Assembly: GCA_010909725.1 (NCBI GenBank)
Contig: JAACMV010000023.1
Coordinates: 992,001-1,056,000, forward strand
DNA from: Picochlorum sp. 'celeri'
Taxonomy: Eukaryota; Chlorophyta; Trebouxiophyceae
DNA length: 64,000 bases
Reading direction: 5' to 3'
A model generated the notes under the pieces. The model was not told the origin of the DNA. It made no database searches and worked only from the letters and a program-made list of their open reading frames with translations. Every line of letters starts with the position of its first letter. Position 1 is the first letter of the stretch. Positions 9,331 through 20,706 of this stretch are shown in pieces. The position numbers and the translations under genes were made by a program.

Positions 9331-10823
9331 TTACGATAGAAGGTCTGCAAAGGGGTCCTTCTTTTCAGAAGCTGCTGGTGCAGGCTGCACCTGTTGTGTG
9401 GCAACACCAGTGTTGAAGGGATCAAAAACATCCTCGACTTTTGGCGGCTCTGAAAACATGGCGTTCTGATTTTGAGGAACAACGTCGTTTGGATTGGATA
9501 AACTTGCGAATATATCTTCCGGCAGTGGAGCACTCGCCTTTGTTTTCTGAGGTTGGGGAGATGTTGACGGCACATCTACAGAACTGTTTCCGCCAAATGG
9601 ATCCCATGCTGGTTGTTGAGCAGTCTTCTCAATATGTGCCGAGTCTTGATCGTTCGTAGCAGCGGGAACATCAAGGCTGCCTAATAAATCCAAAGGATTG
9701 TCGCCAGAGGATGGCTCATCAGTTCCTCCTCTGCTTGTAGTCGCTGGTGGTGCTGATGCCACAGGCATCTTGAGGCCCAAGGACGCTGCGATCTTTGGAT
9801 TTGCTTTGACATCCGACAATTTTTTCTTTGGAGTCCGTTTCGATGTCTCCTCTGTCGAAGGAGAGGACAGTGCCATCTTTGCAATCCGTGCTTGTGTTGC
9901 TCTCACAGGAGAAATCTCTTCCTCCTGCCTAGTTGATGAAAAACTCTTACTGGCCATCGGAGGGGATACGTCTCTTCCTTCACTTGTCTGTCCTCCAAGG
10001 GAAAATGATGTGGGATTCGTGGAAGACTGTGAACGGAAAGACTGTGATCTAGGAGCAGAGCCCTCACCAGGTCTTGTCAATGACGATGAATGAAATCCAC
10101 CACTCCGTGTAGAACTACCAAACCCAGTGGCCCCTGCCCTCATCTGACTTGCCGAAACCCCTGTGTATTTGGCTTTATTCTCAGCAGCCTTCTGTCGCTC
10201 CTCCTCGAGCCGATGTGGATTCTCAACAAGCTCTGATATCTCAGTAGCACGATGCCTAATGTTCACTCCCTGCACATTGATAATTCTGTATCGCAATATG
10301 TATTAAAAAGCCATGTGAAACGAAAATAATACACATACATGATCCTTCCCATTCGCATCCTTGTACTCAAAATGCTTCAGTGAGTTCAGCACAGATGAAC
10401 TATTTGCAACATCTAATGCCACTTTCTGCACACACACATTCACCGGCAAATTGTAGTCCGTAATACACACATACATATAGACAGACTATGTAACAATGTA
10501 TCCAGTTCACAAGAAAACCATACCTTTGGGCCATGCTTGATCAGATATTCCAACAACAGCAATGCTTTGTAACACATTCTCCAGCGCTCCTCCTTCTCCT
10601 GCAACCGTCTTGCAATCACCCCCAGCACCTGTCGATACCCCTCTGGATCATAACAAGCCTCTGCAATCTCGGCCATTGTCTTCCCATGAGGACCCCATGT
10701 ATCCATATTCGTAGCTTCCTCTACCTGAACTTCCAAGGGGCTCAGATTCATGGCATACTGCTTCACCTTGTTCGTTGCATTCCGAACAAGCCCCCTCCAA
10801 TCCACAGACCTCATCTTATCCAT
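9331..10823 (-). CDS. Epsin-type ENTH-domain endocytic adaptor
   Basis: 441 aa. Exons read 10823-10524, 10425-10339 and 10269-9331, both introns in phase 0. Exons 1-2 form the ENTH domain (NKVKQYAMNLSPLEVQVEEAT, then WRMCYKALLLLEYLIKHG, then NSLKHFEYKDANGKDHGVN), which binds phosphoinositides and bends membrane. The remaining 310 residues are disordered and carry adaptor-binding motifs: DPFGG, DPFNTG and a terminal DPFADLLS (AP-2 appendage type), and NPLDLLGSL (clathrin-box-like). This matches epsin/epsinR architecture without visible ubiquitin-interacting motifs. Function is inferred to be clathrin-coated vesicle formation. Confidence 0.88.
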
Positions 10824-11226
10824 CTTTGTCTTTGTTCTCTATGGTTCTGTATCGTATCTGTGAATACGAGGGCCTCGGTGGATCGACAATGAGTATTTCA
10901 CTCTTCTTCTTCTTCTTCCTTTTCCCAAAAGTCAAGCCTTTCTGGTTCTTTAAATCTATCACAGTCGTGAGAAAATCGACATAGAAGCGAAATTAAGAAT
11001 GCTCTGAATGTCATACCCGTCTTTCTTTCAATGACACACACTTGCCAAAGAGAGATTTTCACCGTAAATAGAACATTAAGATGACCGATCCCTCTACGAG
11101 CACAACAGAATCCACAAAACCCTCGTTCATTGAAGATATAGATTTCATAATACGATTTTAGAGACTCAATATGAGCCCACGTTGAAACGAGGGGTCGAAT
11201 TGTTGATTGAGTTTTGAACACGAAGG
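10824..11226. promoter_or_regulatory. Divergent promoter of epsin and MMSDH
   Basis: 403 bp with no supported gene. It holds a TCTTCTTCTTCTTCC tract near 10903-10918; I see no other distinct structure. Confidence 0.35.
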
Positions 11227-12918
11227 ATGGTTGGTGGAAGTCAGGGTCAGTCTGCCCTCGTGCTGGCAGCGAGTCTGATGCGTCGACAATGGGGACAATC
11301 TACACGACATACATCCTCTTACGAATACCAAAACATGGTTGATGTGGCGAGAAGGTTCTTTGCATCGACTACGAGTGCACCAAGAGTGGAGAATTTGTTT
11401 ATTGATGGGTTGGCTGTACCATCAAAATCCAAACCAGAGACTCACATCCCAGTGTACAACCCAGCGACGCAAGAGGTTTTAAGCATGTTACCAGAGACAA
11501 CTATGGATGAATTTCATGCGGCGGTGGAGTCTTCCAAGAAGGCTTTTACGACGTGGTCTACAACGCCTGTACCGCAGAGAGCTCGAGTCATGCTCAAGTA
11601 CCAGGAACTGATTCGGAGGGACATGGATAAACTTGCGATGAATATCACCCAAGAACAAGGGAAGACGTTGGAAGATGCACGTGGTGATGTCTTTCGTGGA
11701 CTAGAAGTGGTCGAGTACTCATGTGGCATTGCAACACAATTGCTTGGGCAAGTTCAAGAGAATGTGGCACAAGGTATAGACACAATGAGCATTCGGCAAC
11801 CTCTAGGAGTGACTGCGGGTATCTGTCCATTTAATTTCCCAGCCATGGTGCCTCTTTGGATGTTCCCAGTATCAATTGCAGCTGGGAACACTATGATTCT
11901 CAAGCCGAGTGAGCATGATCCTGGGGCATGTATGATGTTGGCAGAATTGGCGACAGAAGCTGGTTTGCCATCAGGGGTTTTGAATATTGTTCATGGAAGG
12001 CACGATGTCGTGAATGCTATTCTAGATCACCCTGATATAAAATCTGTGTCCTTTGTTGGATCGAATTCTGGAGGAAAGCATGTGTATTCCAGGGCATCTG
12101 CTCATGGGAAGCGAGTTCAGGCAAACACGGGAGCCAAGAATCATGCAGTCATCATGCCCGATGCTGATGTCGATCAAGCAGTCAATGCACTGGTAGGGGC
12201 TGCGTTTGGAGCTGCTGGACAGCGTTGTATGGCTGTGAGTGTTGCTGTGTGTGTTGGTGGGATGACTGATGAATTTCGGAAGGCCCTTGTGGAGCGTGCA
12301 AAAGGTCTTAAAGTAACAGCTGGATGGGAGCCTGGAGCTCAGGTTGGACCTCTCATCTCAAAAGAATCGAAACAGAGGGTATGTCGCATCATTGAGACTG
12401 CCCCAAAGCAAGGTGGCAATGTTATTCTGGATGGGAGGGATATTGTTGTAGAACAATACCCGCATGGAAATTTTGTCGGACCTACAATCATCACCAATGT
12501 TGATTCGTCCATGGAATGTTACAATGAGGAGATATTTGGACCAGTGCTTGTATGCATGAATGTCGACTCCCTGGACGAGGCCATTTCTGTCATCAATGCA
12601 AATGAGCATGGAAATGGAACCGCAATATTTACCTCTTCAGGCGCTATCGCGCGTCAGTTCCAATCAAAGGTTGATGTGGGTATGGTCGGGATCAATGTAC
12701 CCATCCCTGTGCCTGCGGCATCATCAGGAGAATTCAGTTTTACAGGTTGGAGAGGATCCTTCTATGGTGATTTGAACATGTATGGGAAAATGGGAGTAGA
12801 ATTCTTCACTCGGACAAAAACAATCACATCAAGCTGGAAACTTCCCTCAGACGGACAAGGCAAGAAAAATACTGCCTTGCCGGGCCTCAGTGGCGTGGGT
12901 GCATCGCCGCCATCATAG
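11227..12918 (+). CDS. ALDH6: Methylmalonate-semialdehyde dehydrogenase (ALDH6 type), mitochondrial
   Basis: 563 aa, single exon. Oxidatively decarboxylates methylmalonate and malonate semialdehydes to propionyl- or acetyl-CoA in valine and pyrimidine breakdown. Residues 1-50 are basic, Ser/Thr-rich and acid-poor ([20 protein letters not shown]), fitting a mitochondrial presequence. The catalytic Asn lies in [14 protein letters not shown] at about 204 and the catalytic Cys in GQRCMA at about 334. [13 protein letters not shown] and [14 protein letters not shown] are features of the CoA-dependent MMSDH branch. The gene ends 12 bp from the convergent stop of the next gene. Confidence 0.95.
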   Translation: MVGGSQGQSALVLAASLMRRQWGQSTRHTSSYEYQNMVDVARRFFASTTSAPRVENLFIDGLAVPSKSKPETHIPVYNPATQEVLSMLPETTMDEFHAAVESSKKAFTTWSTTPVPQRARVMLKYQELIRRDMDKLAMNITQEQGKTLEDARGDVFRGLEVVEYSCGIATQLLGQVQENVAQGIDTMSIRQPLGVTAGICPFNFPAMVPLWMFPVSIAAGNTMILKPSEHDPGACMMLAELATEAGLPSGVLNIVHGRHDVVNAILDHPDIKSVSFVGSNSGGKHVYSRASAHGKRVQANTGAKNHAVIMPDADVDQAVNALVGAAFGAAGQRCMAVSVAVCVGGMTDEFRKALVERAKGLKVTAGWEPGAQVGPLISKESKQRVCRIIETAPKQGGNVILDGRDIVVEQYPHGNFVGPTIITNVDSSMECYNEEIFGPVLVCMNVDSLDEAISVINANEHGNGTAIFTSSGAIARQFQSKVDVGMVGINVPIPVPAASSGEFSFTGWRGSFYGDLNMYGKMGVEFFTRTKTITSSWKLPSDGQGKKNTALPGLSGVGASPPS

Positions 12919-12930
12919 CCATTATTTCAT

Positions 12931-13983
12931 TCAAGTTCTATTTCGGCGGACATCACGTGCAGTCGACATCGTGTAATTTTCAAAATACCAAAAGTATCCA
13001 GAAGCATCAAGAAGGTGTTTCCATGGCTGCAAGTCATCTATGGATGCATGGATACTGAAGTCAGCCCGCTGCAAGAGTTGAATCTGCTGCTGCACCAATC
13101 GAGGCACGAGGCTCTCAAAAGTCTCAGACATCTCCTTTTCATCAGACGCATCGCTCACACGCGCACAGACTGATGTCTTGTTTTCTTTTTCTGAATTAAT
13201 TCTATCCTCTTGCTTCGTCTCTAAAGGCTGCTTCTCCCCACTCCCAGAACTCTTCATCCGAGCCTGCTCGACCATGGCATTGTACCCTTTCACAACATGC
13301 TCAATCGCAGGGTGGTAGGCTAGGTATGACTTGAATACTTGAGATCTCACCCTAGAACATGCCCATTGATCGGAAATATACAATGCTGCAAGAATAGAGA
13401 GCTCGTCGATAGGAACTGCATGACCATCCCCATCATCATGCATGGCCAGGCGGGCCTTGTCCAGAATGAAGAGCACATGGGCCAGCGTCCATCCCATCGT
13501 GCCATACTGACCTTTCCCCACATTGTGCATCCTATACGCCGTTTTAAATAATAATGCACTGAATACACTCCACGACGCCAGGTGCTTTAAAACCGAGGCT
13601 AACACTCTGCGATCATGCAGAGATGGCACTGCACTGCTCTCTTCTTCTCCATGCAAAAAGTCATCGAACGGTATCGGAAGATGAATCCTCCCATACCGAC
13701 CCACAAAAGTTCGCTCCATAATGGTAAATGTTTTTTCTTCGCCTGGCTGCTGGTAGTACGTTTCTTTCCTCTTCTCGCCATCACTATCTGGGCCCCTCCA
13801 GGATGCATAGTCCTGCTGTATTTGATGCCTGGTATCTGGCACCACACAAAGCTCTTGTTGACTCTTTTTTTCTCCTGAATCATCGCTATGAATGTTTTGA
13901 GATGCTCGTGTACGTTTCAACAACCGCTTCTGTCTCGGCATCCCAAGACTGGCATTCTTTCTCTCGTGTGATGATACCGTCAT
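12931..13983 (-). CDS. Unrecognised 350-aa protein, possibly cyclin-like
   Basis: Single exon. I do not recognise the family. The N-terminus (1-90) is basic and polar. The centre (about 95-215) is helical (LASVLKHLASWSVFSALLFKTAYRM, LAHVLFILDKARLAM, LSILAALYISDQWACSRV), and residues 300-335 (QQQIQLLQRADFSIHASIDDLQPW) recall the fourth and fifth helices of a cyclin box (LL...L.F.I....). That resemblance is weak. A polar, low-complexity segment separates the two helical parts. The start at 13983 is the first ATG in an otherwise open frame. Confidence 0.6.
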   Translation of the reverse strand: MTVSSHERKNASLGMPRQKRLLKRTRASQNIHSDDSGEKKSQQELCVVPDTRHQIQQDYASWRGPDSDGEKRKETYYQQPGEEKTFTIMERTFVGRYGRIHLPIPFDDFLHGEEESSAVPSLHDRRVLASVLKHLASWSVFSALLFKTAYRMHNVGKGQYGTMGWTLAHVLFILDKARLAMHDDGDGHAVPIDELSILAALYISDQWACSRVRSQVFKSYLAYHPAIEHVVKGYNAMVEQARMKSSGSGEKQPLETKQEDRINSEKENKTSVCARVSDASDEKEMSETFESLVPRLVQQQIQLLQRADFSIHASIDDLQPWKHLLDASGYFWYFENYTMSTARDVRRNRT

Positions 13984-14276
13984 CTCGATGAATACTGCCT
14001 TGACGTACTAAAACAAATACTGACGCTGTGTCAAATCAAACATATATTTCTATTATAGTAAGCCATGTATCAATACAACGCGGCATCACAATGTACCAAA
14101 GCGCATGCATGAGAAGGCCATCCATCTCTTGATTGCATGGAGGCACCGTATTAAAATTAAAAAATCTCCTTCATGCCGACTCAGTATTGCTGATGTGTCA
14201 TATAAAAAAAACAGAAATAATAAAAAGGCTCTCAAGAAACCAAGTAGAAACACCCCTGTAGCATCCCACGACGACA

Positions 14277-15307
14277 ATGAGCTCCGTGGGCATGCTTCGG
14301 CGTAACGCTCGCCTGCGAAAAGAATATTTGTATAGAAAAAGCCTCGAAGGAAAAGAAAAGGAACTATATGAGAAGAAAAGAAAGATCCGACAGGCTCTGG
14401 AAGGTACGCAAGCGTGCATGAAACAATCCGCGAATGCATTCGACTTGGACCCAAAACATGCGAATCCCCGTGATATTTACACATTATCAATATTGCAGAA
14501 GGAAAACCTATACCGACTGAATTACGGCGAGAAGAAGCAGAGTTGAGACGGGAAGTAGAGTTGGAGGATGACAACACAGCTGTTCCTAGAACCCACATGG
14601 ACGACGAGTATGCCAATGCAGGAGCATTGCAGCCCAAAGTGCTTATTACAACTTCTCGAGATCCAAGTAGTCGATTAGCGCAGTTTGCAAAGGAGCTCAA
14701 GCTCATATTCCCGAATTCTCAGAGGCTGAATCGAGGAGGTCTGGTGGTGGGTGACTTGATCGAGTCAAGTCGCAGCCATGAATTCACAGACATCATCGTT
14801 GTTCACGAGCATCGAGGAGAACCAGATGGTATGGTTGTCTGCCATCTCCCATACGGACCTACAGCATACTTTGGAATCCACAATACCGTTTTGCGTCATG
14901 ACATTGGGGATAAGAAGGATGTAGGGACTGTGTCAGAGGCCTACCCGCATTTGATATTTGAAGGATTCACCTCCAAGCTTGGGAAGAGGGTGTCTGATAT
15001 ACTAAAACATCTGTTTCCAGCGCCAAAGATGGAGACCAAGAGGGTGATGACGTTTGCAAACATGGATGATTATGTGTCATTTCGACACCATACCTATGAG
15101 ATGCCACGCGGGGAAGATAGTATTACGCTGACAGAAAAGGGTCCGAGATTTGATATGAAACTGTATCAGATCAAGCTTGGAACATTAGATCAAAAGCATG
15201 CTGAGAATGAGTATGTGCTGCGTAGTTATATCAATAGTGCCAAGAGGCAAAAACTTCAGGATGATGATGATGATGATATCATCATCGATGATGGCAATGC
15301 ATCCTAG
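14277..15307 (+). CDS. IMP4: U3 snoRNP protein IMP4 (Brix domain)
   Basis: 311 aa. Part of the small-subunit processome that cleaves pre-rRNA in the nucleolus. Exons are 14277-14403 and 14499-15307; the 95 bp intron splits a Glu codon (G|AA), giving QALEEGKPIPTELRREEAELRRE. The N-terminus MLRRNARLRKEYLYRKSL and the Brix core (ITTSRDPSSRLAQFAKELKL, VHEHRGEPDGMVVCHLPYGP, GFTSKLGKRV) are near-diagnostic for IMP4. The C-terminus ends in an Asp-rich run encoded by a GAT repeat (15262-15294). Confidence 0.95.
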
Positions 15308-15346
15308 TAGTGTTGTTTCTAATCTAGTAAACGTATGTAGAACTAC

Positions 15347-15360
15347 TGATCAGGCCTGAT
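15347..15360. promoter_or_regulatory. TGATCAGG element within a palindrome upstream of STE24
   Basis: ATCAGGCCTGAT (15349-15360) is a perfect 12-bp palindrome about 50 bp upstream of the STE24 start. It overlaps the TGATCAGG 8-mer (15347-15354) shared with other promoters of the window. Confidence 0.4.
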
Positions 15361-15407
15361 TCGTACATACATAAATTCAATAGTAGTATTTAATACAATA
15401 TATACAT

Positions 15408-16869
15408 ATGACTAGTATGATTGAGAGTGTTTTATCCGAGAATACTCCATATCTGGAGTTTGTGTTGGCGTTTTCTAGCCTTGTGACTGTGTTACACTTG
15501 TACTTGGATTTTAGGCAGTTAAAGGTGGGTTGAGTGGCATTATTTTGAATATGTAACGTTATTTGACCATAAGAATATGAAGATGGAAGGATGGATGCGA
15601 TCATGTGGGTAGAAATTCGACGTTCGACGTGTATACTGATCAGTTGATTGAATTTCCGATTCTGGGGTGTGTATGTAGGTGCTTCGGAATACTGTTCCCC
15701 CGAATGTTGTTAAACATTTATATACGAAATCCGAATGTGAGAGTAAAGCGTCATATCAGACGGATAAGCTTCGGTTTGGAATAGTCCACACGGTGTTTGA
15801 GAGCGTCTTGAGCCTGGTGATGCTGTCCAAGGGGTATTACCCATATGTATGGAGGCTTTCTGGGGTCATTCTTGCGAGAATGGGATGGGATGGTGGAGAG
15901 ATAGGACAGAGTATTGTGTGGGTGCTTGTTCTGTCGTTGATATCCACATGTATGTCTCTTCCTTGGTCTCTGTATTCGACATTTGTGATTGAGGAGAGGC
16001 ATGGGTTCAACAAGACGACGCTTGGTACATTTGTGATGGATATTATAAAATCGACCATGTTGACGTTTGTTCTGGCGCCGCCGATTATAGCAGGAATTGT
16101 GTATATATTATTGCATACTGGTCCTGCCATGGCACTGTATTTGTGGGGTTTCATGCTGGTGCTGTCTCTGGTCATGCTGACCGTGTATCCAGTGCTGATT
16201 GCACCATTGTTCAATAAGTATACACCGTTGGAAGAAGGATCGCTCCGTGAAAAGATTGAGGCGCTTGCAGCGTCGTTGAAGTTTCCTTTGAAGAAGCTGT
16301 TTGTGGTGGATGGGAGTAAGAGGAGTGCCCACTCCAATGCCTACATGTATGGGTTTTTCAAGAATAAACGCATTGTGTTGTATGATACGCTTATAGGTCA
16401 GTGTAGTGAGGAGCAGGTGACGGCGGTGTTGTGCCATGAATTGGGACATTGGAAGCTAGGTCATACGAAATTTTTGTTCCTGGGGACCCAGGTGATTCTC
16501 GGGGCTCAGTTGGGATTGTTTGCAGCTCTTCGGGGAGCACCAGGGATGTATGAAGCATTTGGATTTATTGGAAAGGGGCAGAAACCGGCATTGGCAGCAT
16601 TGGTGTTGTTCCAGTTGTTGGTGGGTCCATTGGATGAATTTTTATCATTGCTTCAGAATATGGTGTCGAGGGCCTTTGAATTCCAGGCAGATGCCTTTGC
16701 AGTGTCCATGGGGAAGGCTGCGCAGTTGAAAGAAGCGCTTTGTATTTTGGATAAGGAGAATAAGGGGCCACCAAATGTGGATAGTTGGTACTCGACGTAT
16801 CACTATTCTCATCCACCTCTTCCAGAGAGGCTCATGGCTGTTGAAAGACGTGCCAAGAAATCAGAGTAG
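15408..16869 (+). CDS. STE24: CAAX prenyl protease 1 homologue (STE24/FACE1)
   Basis: 435 aa membrane zinc protease of the ER and inner nuclear membrane that trims prenylated CAAX proteins. Exons are 15408-15524 and 15679-16869 with a 154 bp intron, phase 0 (YLDFRQLK|VLRNT). Several transmembrane helices flank the zinc site HELGH at about 292-296 in the context AVLCHELGHWKLGHT; the third zinc ligand is the Glu of FEFQADAFAVSMG. SRSAHSNAYMYGFFKNKRIVLYDT-type residues just before the motif are typical of the family. Exon 1 supplies the first membrane helix. Length matches yeast Ste24 (about 450). Confidence 0.95.
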
Positions 16870-17006
16870 ATTGTGTAGATAAACGCATGTACATGACTGT
16901 GTCGTTGCAGTGATTTTTTTTTACCTTATTCTGCAAGTCATAGTATCTATATATATATACACATGTTGGATTTAGTACAGATACACCATAGTGCACATGG
17001 ATGATA

Positions 17007-17750
17007 TCATAACATGTGTCTGATCACCCACGTCCCATATGCTACTGCAACACCACACAGCAGTGGAACTGTCACCACACATCCTCCATGTATCAGGTTC
17101 AAAAGCGTTATACACGCAGCGAGGCAATGTACACCGGAAGCCGACATTCTCTTGGACCAGGCACCATACTTGGCCATGGCAGCATGAGAATGCAGTGTTG
17201 ACAGCGTGATAATACTTGATATCGCTAGCATTGATACTGCCCCAACAGTAAATACAGACATCTGAGGACATGTCTGATTATATAACGTACCACCTCCCAT
17301 CAGCAATGGGATCCAACTACCACTAAACACCATGGCATGAACTATGGCATGGCTAAGACCTTGGGTGATTGCCAGCAAGAGAACATCCTTGGCAACGAGA
17401 GGTGACCCCTGTCTTTTACCCAACACATCCACCACAGCGCCATGGACGACCCACGATCCATACCTCCCAATCTCTTGAAATATCATGGAAACCACAAGGA
17501 TACGTATATTATGCATGAGAGGAGCTCCCTCCGAATGAAAAAGCGCCGTGTGCTCATCTGTCAACAGGCTGGGTGATGGCTCAAACCATACTAGTACAGA
17601 AGCCATCCCAAAAAGCACAGCAAGCCAGTAAAACATGCATGCTATGCTATACAGTATCGTGAATGAAGAAGACATGACAGTGGCACAGTAGACTGAGGCC
17701 AATGGCCCTGCAATAATGAGCAACGAACCAAGACCTCCGGCACTGACCAT
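17007..17750 (-). CDS. APH1: APH-1-like gamma-secretase subunit
   Basis: 247 aa, single exon, about seven hydrophobic helices. APH-1 is the scaffold subunit of the presenilin/gamma-secretase protease. The layout fits: a first helix at the extreme N-terminus, VSMIFQEIGRYGSW (compare LQEVFRF), LAITQGLSHAIVHAMVFSG (compare the GLSFG...GVFS helix), then a His in ITLSTLHSHAAMA and a His in GVHCLAACITLLNLIHGG at the positions of the two conserved membrane histidines. The loop NQTCPQMSVFT replaces the animal sequence before helix 5. Sequence is divergent, so the call rests on topology and these motifs. Confidence 0.72.
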   Translation of the reverse strand: MVSAGGLGSLLIIAGPLASVYCATVMSSSFTILYSIACMFYWLAVLFGMASVLVWFEPSPSLLTDEHTALFHSEGAPLMHNIRILVVSMIFQEIGRYGSWVVHGAVVDVLGKRQGSPLVAKDVLLLAITQGLSHAIVHAMVFSGSWIPLLMGGGTLYNQTCPQMSVFTVGAVSMLAISSIITLSTLHSHAAMAKYGAWSKRMSASGVHCLAACITLLNLIHGGCVVTVPLLCGVAVAYGTWVIRHML

Positions 17751-18176
17751 GCTACAGTGTATGTGCTTGTCTACTCCTTGTCCTTCTGCCCCTCCTTCTC
17801 CGTCTCAGAAATTACGGCGACTCCTGCATGATGCACATTCTTGTTAATATAGGGTTAGTATCTACAACAAACAGAGCATGCTGTTTTGAAGATGATGCCT
17901 TGCAATTGCAAGATGAACTACTTTTTTGTCATCTTTTTACGGAGAGCATGGCCAAACGATGATCAGGAATGAATCATGATTACCCCGACGCAGGCAGGTA
18001 ATTGCACTTTTAAATAGTAGTAATATTTTTGTGGAAGAATACTTTGGCGAGTCCTGGTCGGAGACCCTACCAGCACTGCTTGAGATTTGGTATCACGCGT
18101 CGGGGTTTCAAAATACCTTTGCTCATATCGATCTTGGGCTTTCTTCTCTCGGGTATTCATTATTCATAAATAAAAA
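17751..18176. promoter_or_regulatory. Divergent promoter of APH-1 and the DRP2-like gene
   Basis: 426 bp with no coding signal. It holds TGATCAGG (17960-17967), a TTTTAAATAG stretch near 18008, and AT-rich CATAAATAAAAA directly before the DRP2-like ATG. It is too short to hide a dynamin GTPase domain (about 900 bp), and none of its frames resembles one. Confidence 0.5.
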
Positions 18177-20327
18177 ATGGATGAGAAGGTGACAGTACCA
18201 TCGTCGGCGCTGCAAGAGGTGTGTTTGCGTTGCGTTGTGATTGATCGGGGTACTCGGTCCAGTTTCTCAAAGGAGCTTGCGGGGTACTCGTGGGAAATTG
18301 TTTTGAGGGATAAACATAATACTATTCTTCTGTTGTAGTTGCTGGCGAGGCTGACGGATCGGAGATTGAGGGTGGATATGGAGCTGAGTGCTCTTGGAAG
18401 TGAGACGAGGAATCATCAGGATATATTCAAGCACTGTCGTCAATTTGAGAGGGCATTTCAGACCATGTTAAATGAGGCGAATGTGGCGTTCAAGATTCGA
18501 GCTGTGGTGGAAGGGCACCTTCCAGAGATGCTGTATAAGATTCCAATTGAAAAGAGGTTTAATAAGAATTATACCAGGGAGATTTGTCGGGAAGCGGATG
18601 GATACCAGCCTCATCTTGTATCTCCTGAGAAGGGAATTAAGAGGCTTGTGGTGGAGGCCATGCGACTTACGGAGGATCATGTGCACCGGTTTGTTGATGA
18701 GATTCACCTTGTTCTCATGGAGACTGTGAAGGAGGCTGCACGGCACACGATGACGTTGGAGATGACTGGTGGTAAGATTGGGGGTGGTAATTATGAGTTT
18801 TTGCGGTTGAAAGGGTTTGAGAATGCAGTGATTATTGCTGCATCCCAGGCTTTGGAGGAATGGAGGGCAGAGGCACACAAGGTGGCGTCTGTCATGGTGC
18901 AGATGGAGTGCGATTATGTGACTCCTTCGTATTTTAGAGATTTAGAAAGGCAGTGGCAGGAGGAAGCTGCATCGGCAGGATTGGAGAATGGAGAGGTGGC
19001 GGTGGACAACAATGAGGTGGGCGACTATGAGGATCATGGTGATGATTCTGATGAGGAGCATGCTGATGATATGTCATCGCCACGGGATGGTGGAGGAAAA
19101 GAAGGAAAAAGTCAGAATCGCGAAGATTGGATGGCGGGTTGGTTGGAGAAGAAGGCTGGGGAGACATCAAATCTGTCATCTTTGCCAGTGGACTCTTGGA
19201 GATGGCAGAAGCGTTGGTTTGTGTTGTCGCTCGAGTCTGGGATACTCTTGTATTACTCATCACCAGATGATGTGAACAAGAAACAGCCTAAAGTTGCCAT
19301 GAATTTGAGGGATTGCATAGTTGAGGACTTGCAAATGGAAGATGGCGTGAGTTCAAAGAAATCAGGACAGAAGTTGGATGACAATGGAAGCCCTGTGTCA
19401 TTATTGATCAGAATAGCGTTGAAAAATCCAAATCAAAAGACGTCGACAAAATACCAAGCCATGGTTTTGCGAGCTGCGACACCAGCTGAAAAGTACGAGT
19501 GGTTGGCTGTCATGCGACATGCAACTGAACCTAGAAAGCAACAACCAAAGTCAAAGCAGCAAAGTAACGCGCCTCCTCCAGCATCACCCCCATCTCGAGG
19601 TCTCATGACAAAAACAGAGAGTGCAGAGCAAAAGGGACTCATAGGACGAACAGTAGATAAAATGACACATCAGTTTTCAAGACTCACAGGACTAGGAAGC
19701 AGCAAGATGGGAGACATGATTGCAGTTGGTTCTATAGAAGATTTGGATCAATATTATGAGAAGCTTGGTACATTTTGCGGTCTGTATGCTCGCATGACGT
19801 ACGATCGCATGGCAAAGACTGTTCCTAAAGCAATCATTCTATGCCAAGTGATTCGCTCCAGAGATCGATTGTTGGATCAATTGTTCCAGTACTTGTCGAC
19901 AAGAACGGAGAAAGAAATCGAATACATGCTTCAGGAAGACCCTGCCGTGTCACGGCGCCGTGCAGCTGCCTCCCAGGCAGCCAAGGATATCTCAGAATCC
20001 TTGGAAGAGATTCGAAAGATTGTAGATGTGCGCAACGCACAGGAAGTTAGGAAATCAGAGGAGCGTGTTAGCACCAGAACACTACTCCTCGCGGGTGCCT
20101 TCCCCCTAGTTCCAAGCGACAAAGTCCCCAAATCGACAGACCCAGGCAGGCTCTATGGAGAGTTCACACCAAATGCTCTTGTCAGCGGTCCCGAGGCGAA
20201 GCAGTCCCTTGCCAAGCCAATCGAAGACAACAAGGAAAAGGAGCACCCGTCAAAAGAAAAGGCACCCGCTGCAGAAAAAGCAGTCAAACCACGGCGACAA
20301 GCACCACCTCCACCTCCGTCATCCTAA
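18177..20327 (+). CDS. Dynamin-2-like protein lacking the GTPase domain
   Basis: 676 aa. Exons are 18177-18218 and 18339-20327 (120 bp intron, phase 0). The protein begins directly at the dynamin stalk: residues 15-150 (LLARLTDRRLRVDMELSALG, IFKHCRQFERAF, RFNKNYTREICREADGYQPH, SPEKGIKRLVVEA, HRFVDEIHLVLMETVKEAAR). An acidic linker (235-262) leads to a PH domain (276-410; DWMAGWLEKKAG, WQKRWFVLSLESGILLYY), a GTPase effector domain (481-575; YYEKLGTFCGLYARMTYDRM, VPKAIILCQVIRSRDRLLDQL) and a Pro-rich tail. This order is that of plant DRP2 and animal dynamin, but the G domain with P-loop and switch motifs is absent. Upstream is only a 426 bp promoter and the opposite-strand APH-1 gene. It may regulate full-length dynamins or act as a membrane scaffold; that is inference. 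The short first exon is predicted only from phase and splice sites. Confidence 0.82.
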
Positions 20328-20400
20328 ACCGTGATCCACACAGTGAATTGAACGCTATTTACATGTTCTTTTGTAAACATATCTCTATATACAGAACGTA

Positions 20401-20706
20401 TCACTTTTGCTCCTGTTGTTGCTGACCCTTCTTCAATGGACTCTTTGGTTGCTGTGCTGAAGAGAACAACTTGCTCCATGAAAACTTGCCCCCATCAGGC
20501 ATATCATGGCTCACCTCCCATATACCCACATCAGTAGGCGTAGATACCATCTCTGGATACGAATCCTGTCGTTGGACATTGATAGACTTGGGCTGACTTG
20601 GACCATCCTTGGCCTTTGGGCTCCCCAGTCCAACCATTCCCTTTAAGAACGCACCCAACCCCGTCGACGAGTCTCCAGCGGTAGAACCTCCACCCTGTTC
20701 ACTCAT
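20401..20706 (-). CDS. Small unrecognised protein (101 aa)
   Basis: Family unknown. From the ATG at 20706 the product is 101 aa: Gly/Ser-rich start, GLGAFLKGMVGLGSPKAKDG, then a more conserved-looking core DVGIWEVSHDMPDGGKFSWS and a Lys/Gln-rich end. A TATA-like TATATATAATT lies about 25 bp upstream on the minus strand. The frame stays open to 20838, but that extension is unlike a protein N-terminus and would swallow the TATA-like element. The end is 73 bp from the convergent DRP2-like stop. Confidence 0.55.
   Translation of the reverse strand: MSEQGGGSTAGDSSTGLGAFLKGMVGLGSPKAKDGPSQPKSINVQRQDSYPEMVSTPTDVGIWEVSHDMPDGGKFSWSKLFSSAQQPKSPLKKGQQQQEQK

Noticed and set aside
10898..11221. 107-aa minus-strand ORF in the epsin/MMSDH promoter
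   Set aside because: Ends in a Glu run from a TCT tract; no family likeness or supporting splice sites.
13615..13991. Two plus-strand ORFs over the 350-aa minus-strand gene
   Set aside because: Hydrophobic shadow frames of the longer minus-strand ORF.
14086..14706. 206-aa minus-strand ORF across the IMP4 5' end
   Set aside because: It overlaps conserved IMP4 exons and reads as low-complexity shadow sequence.
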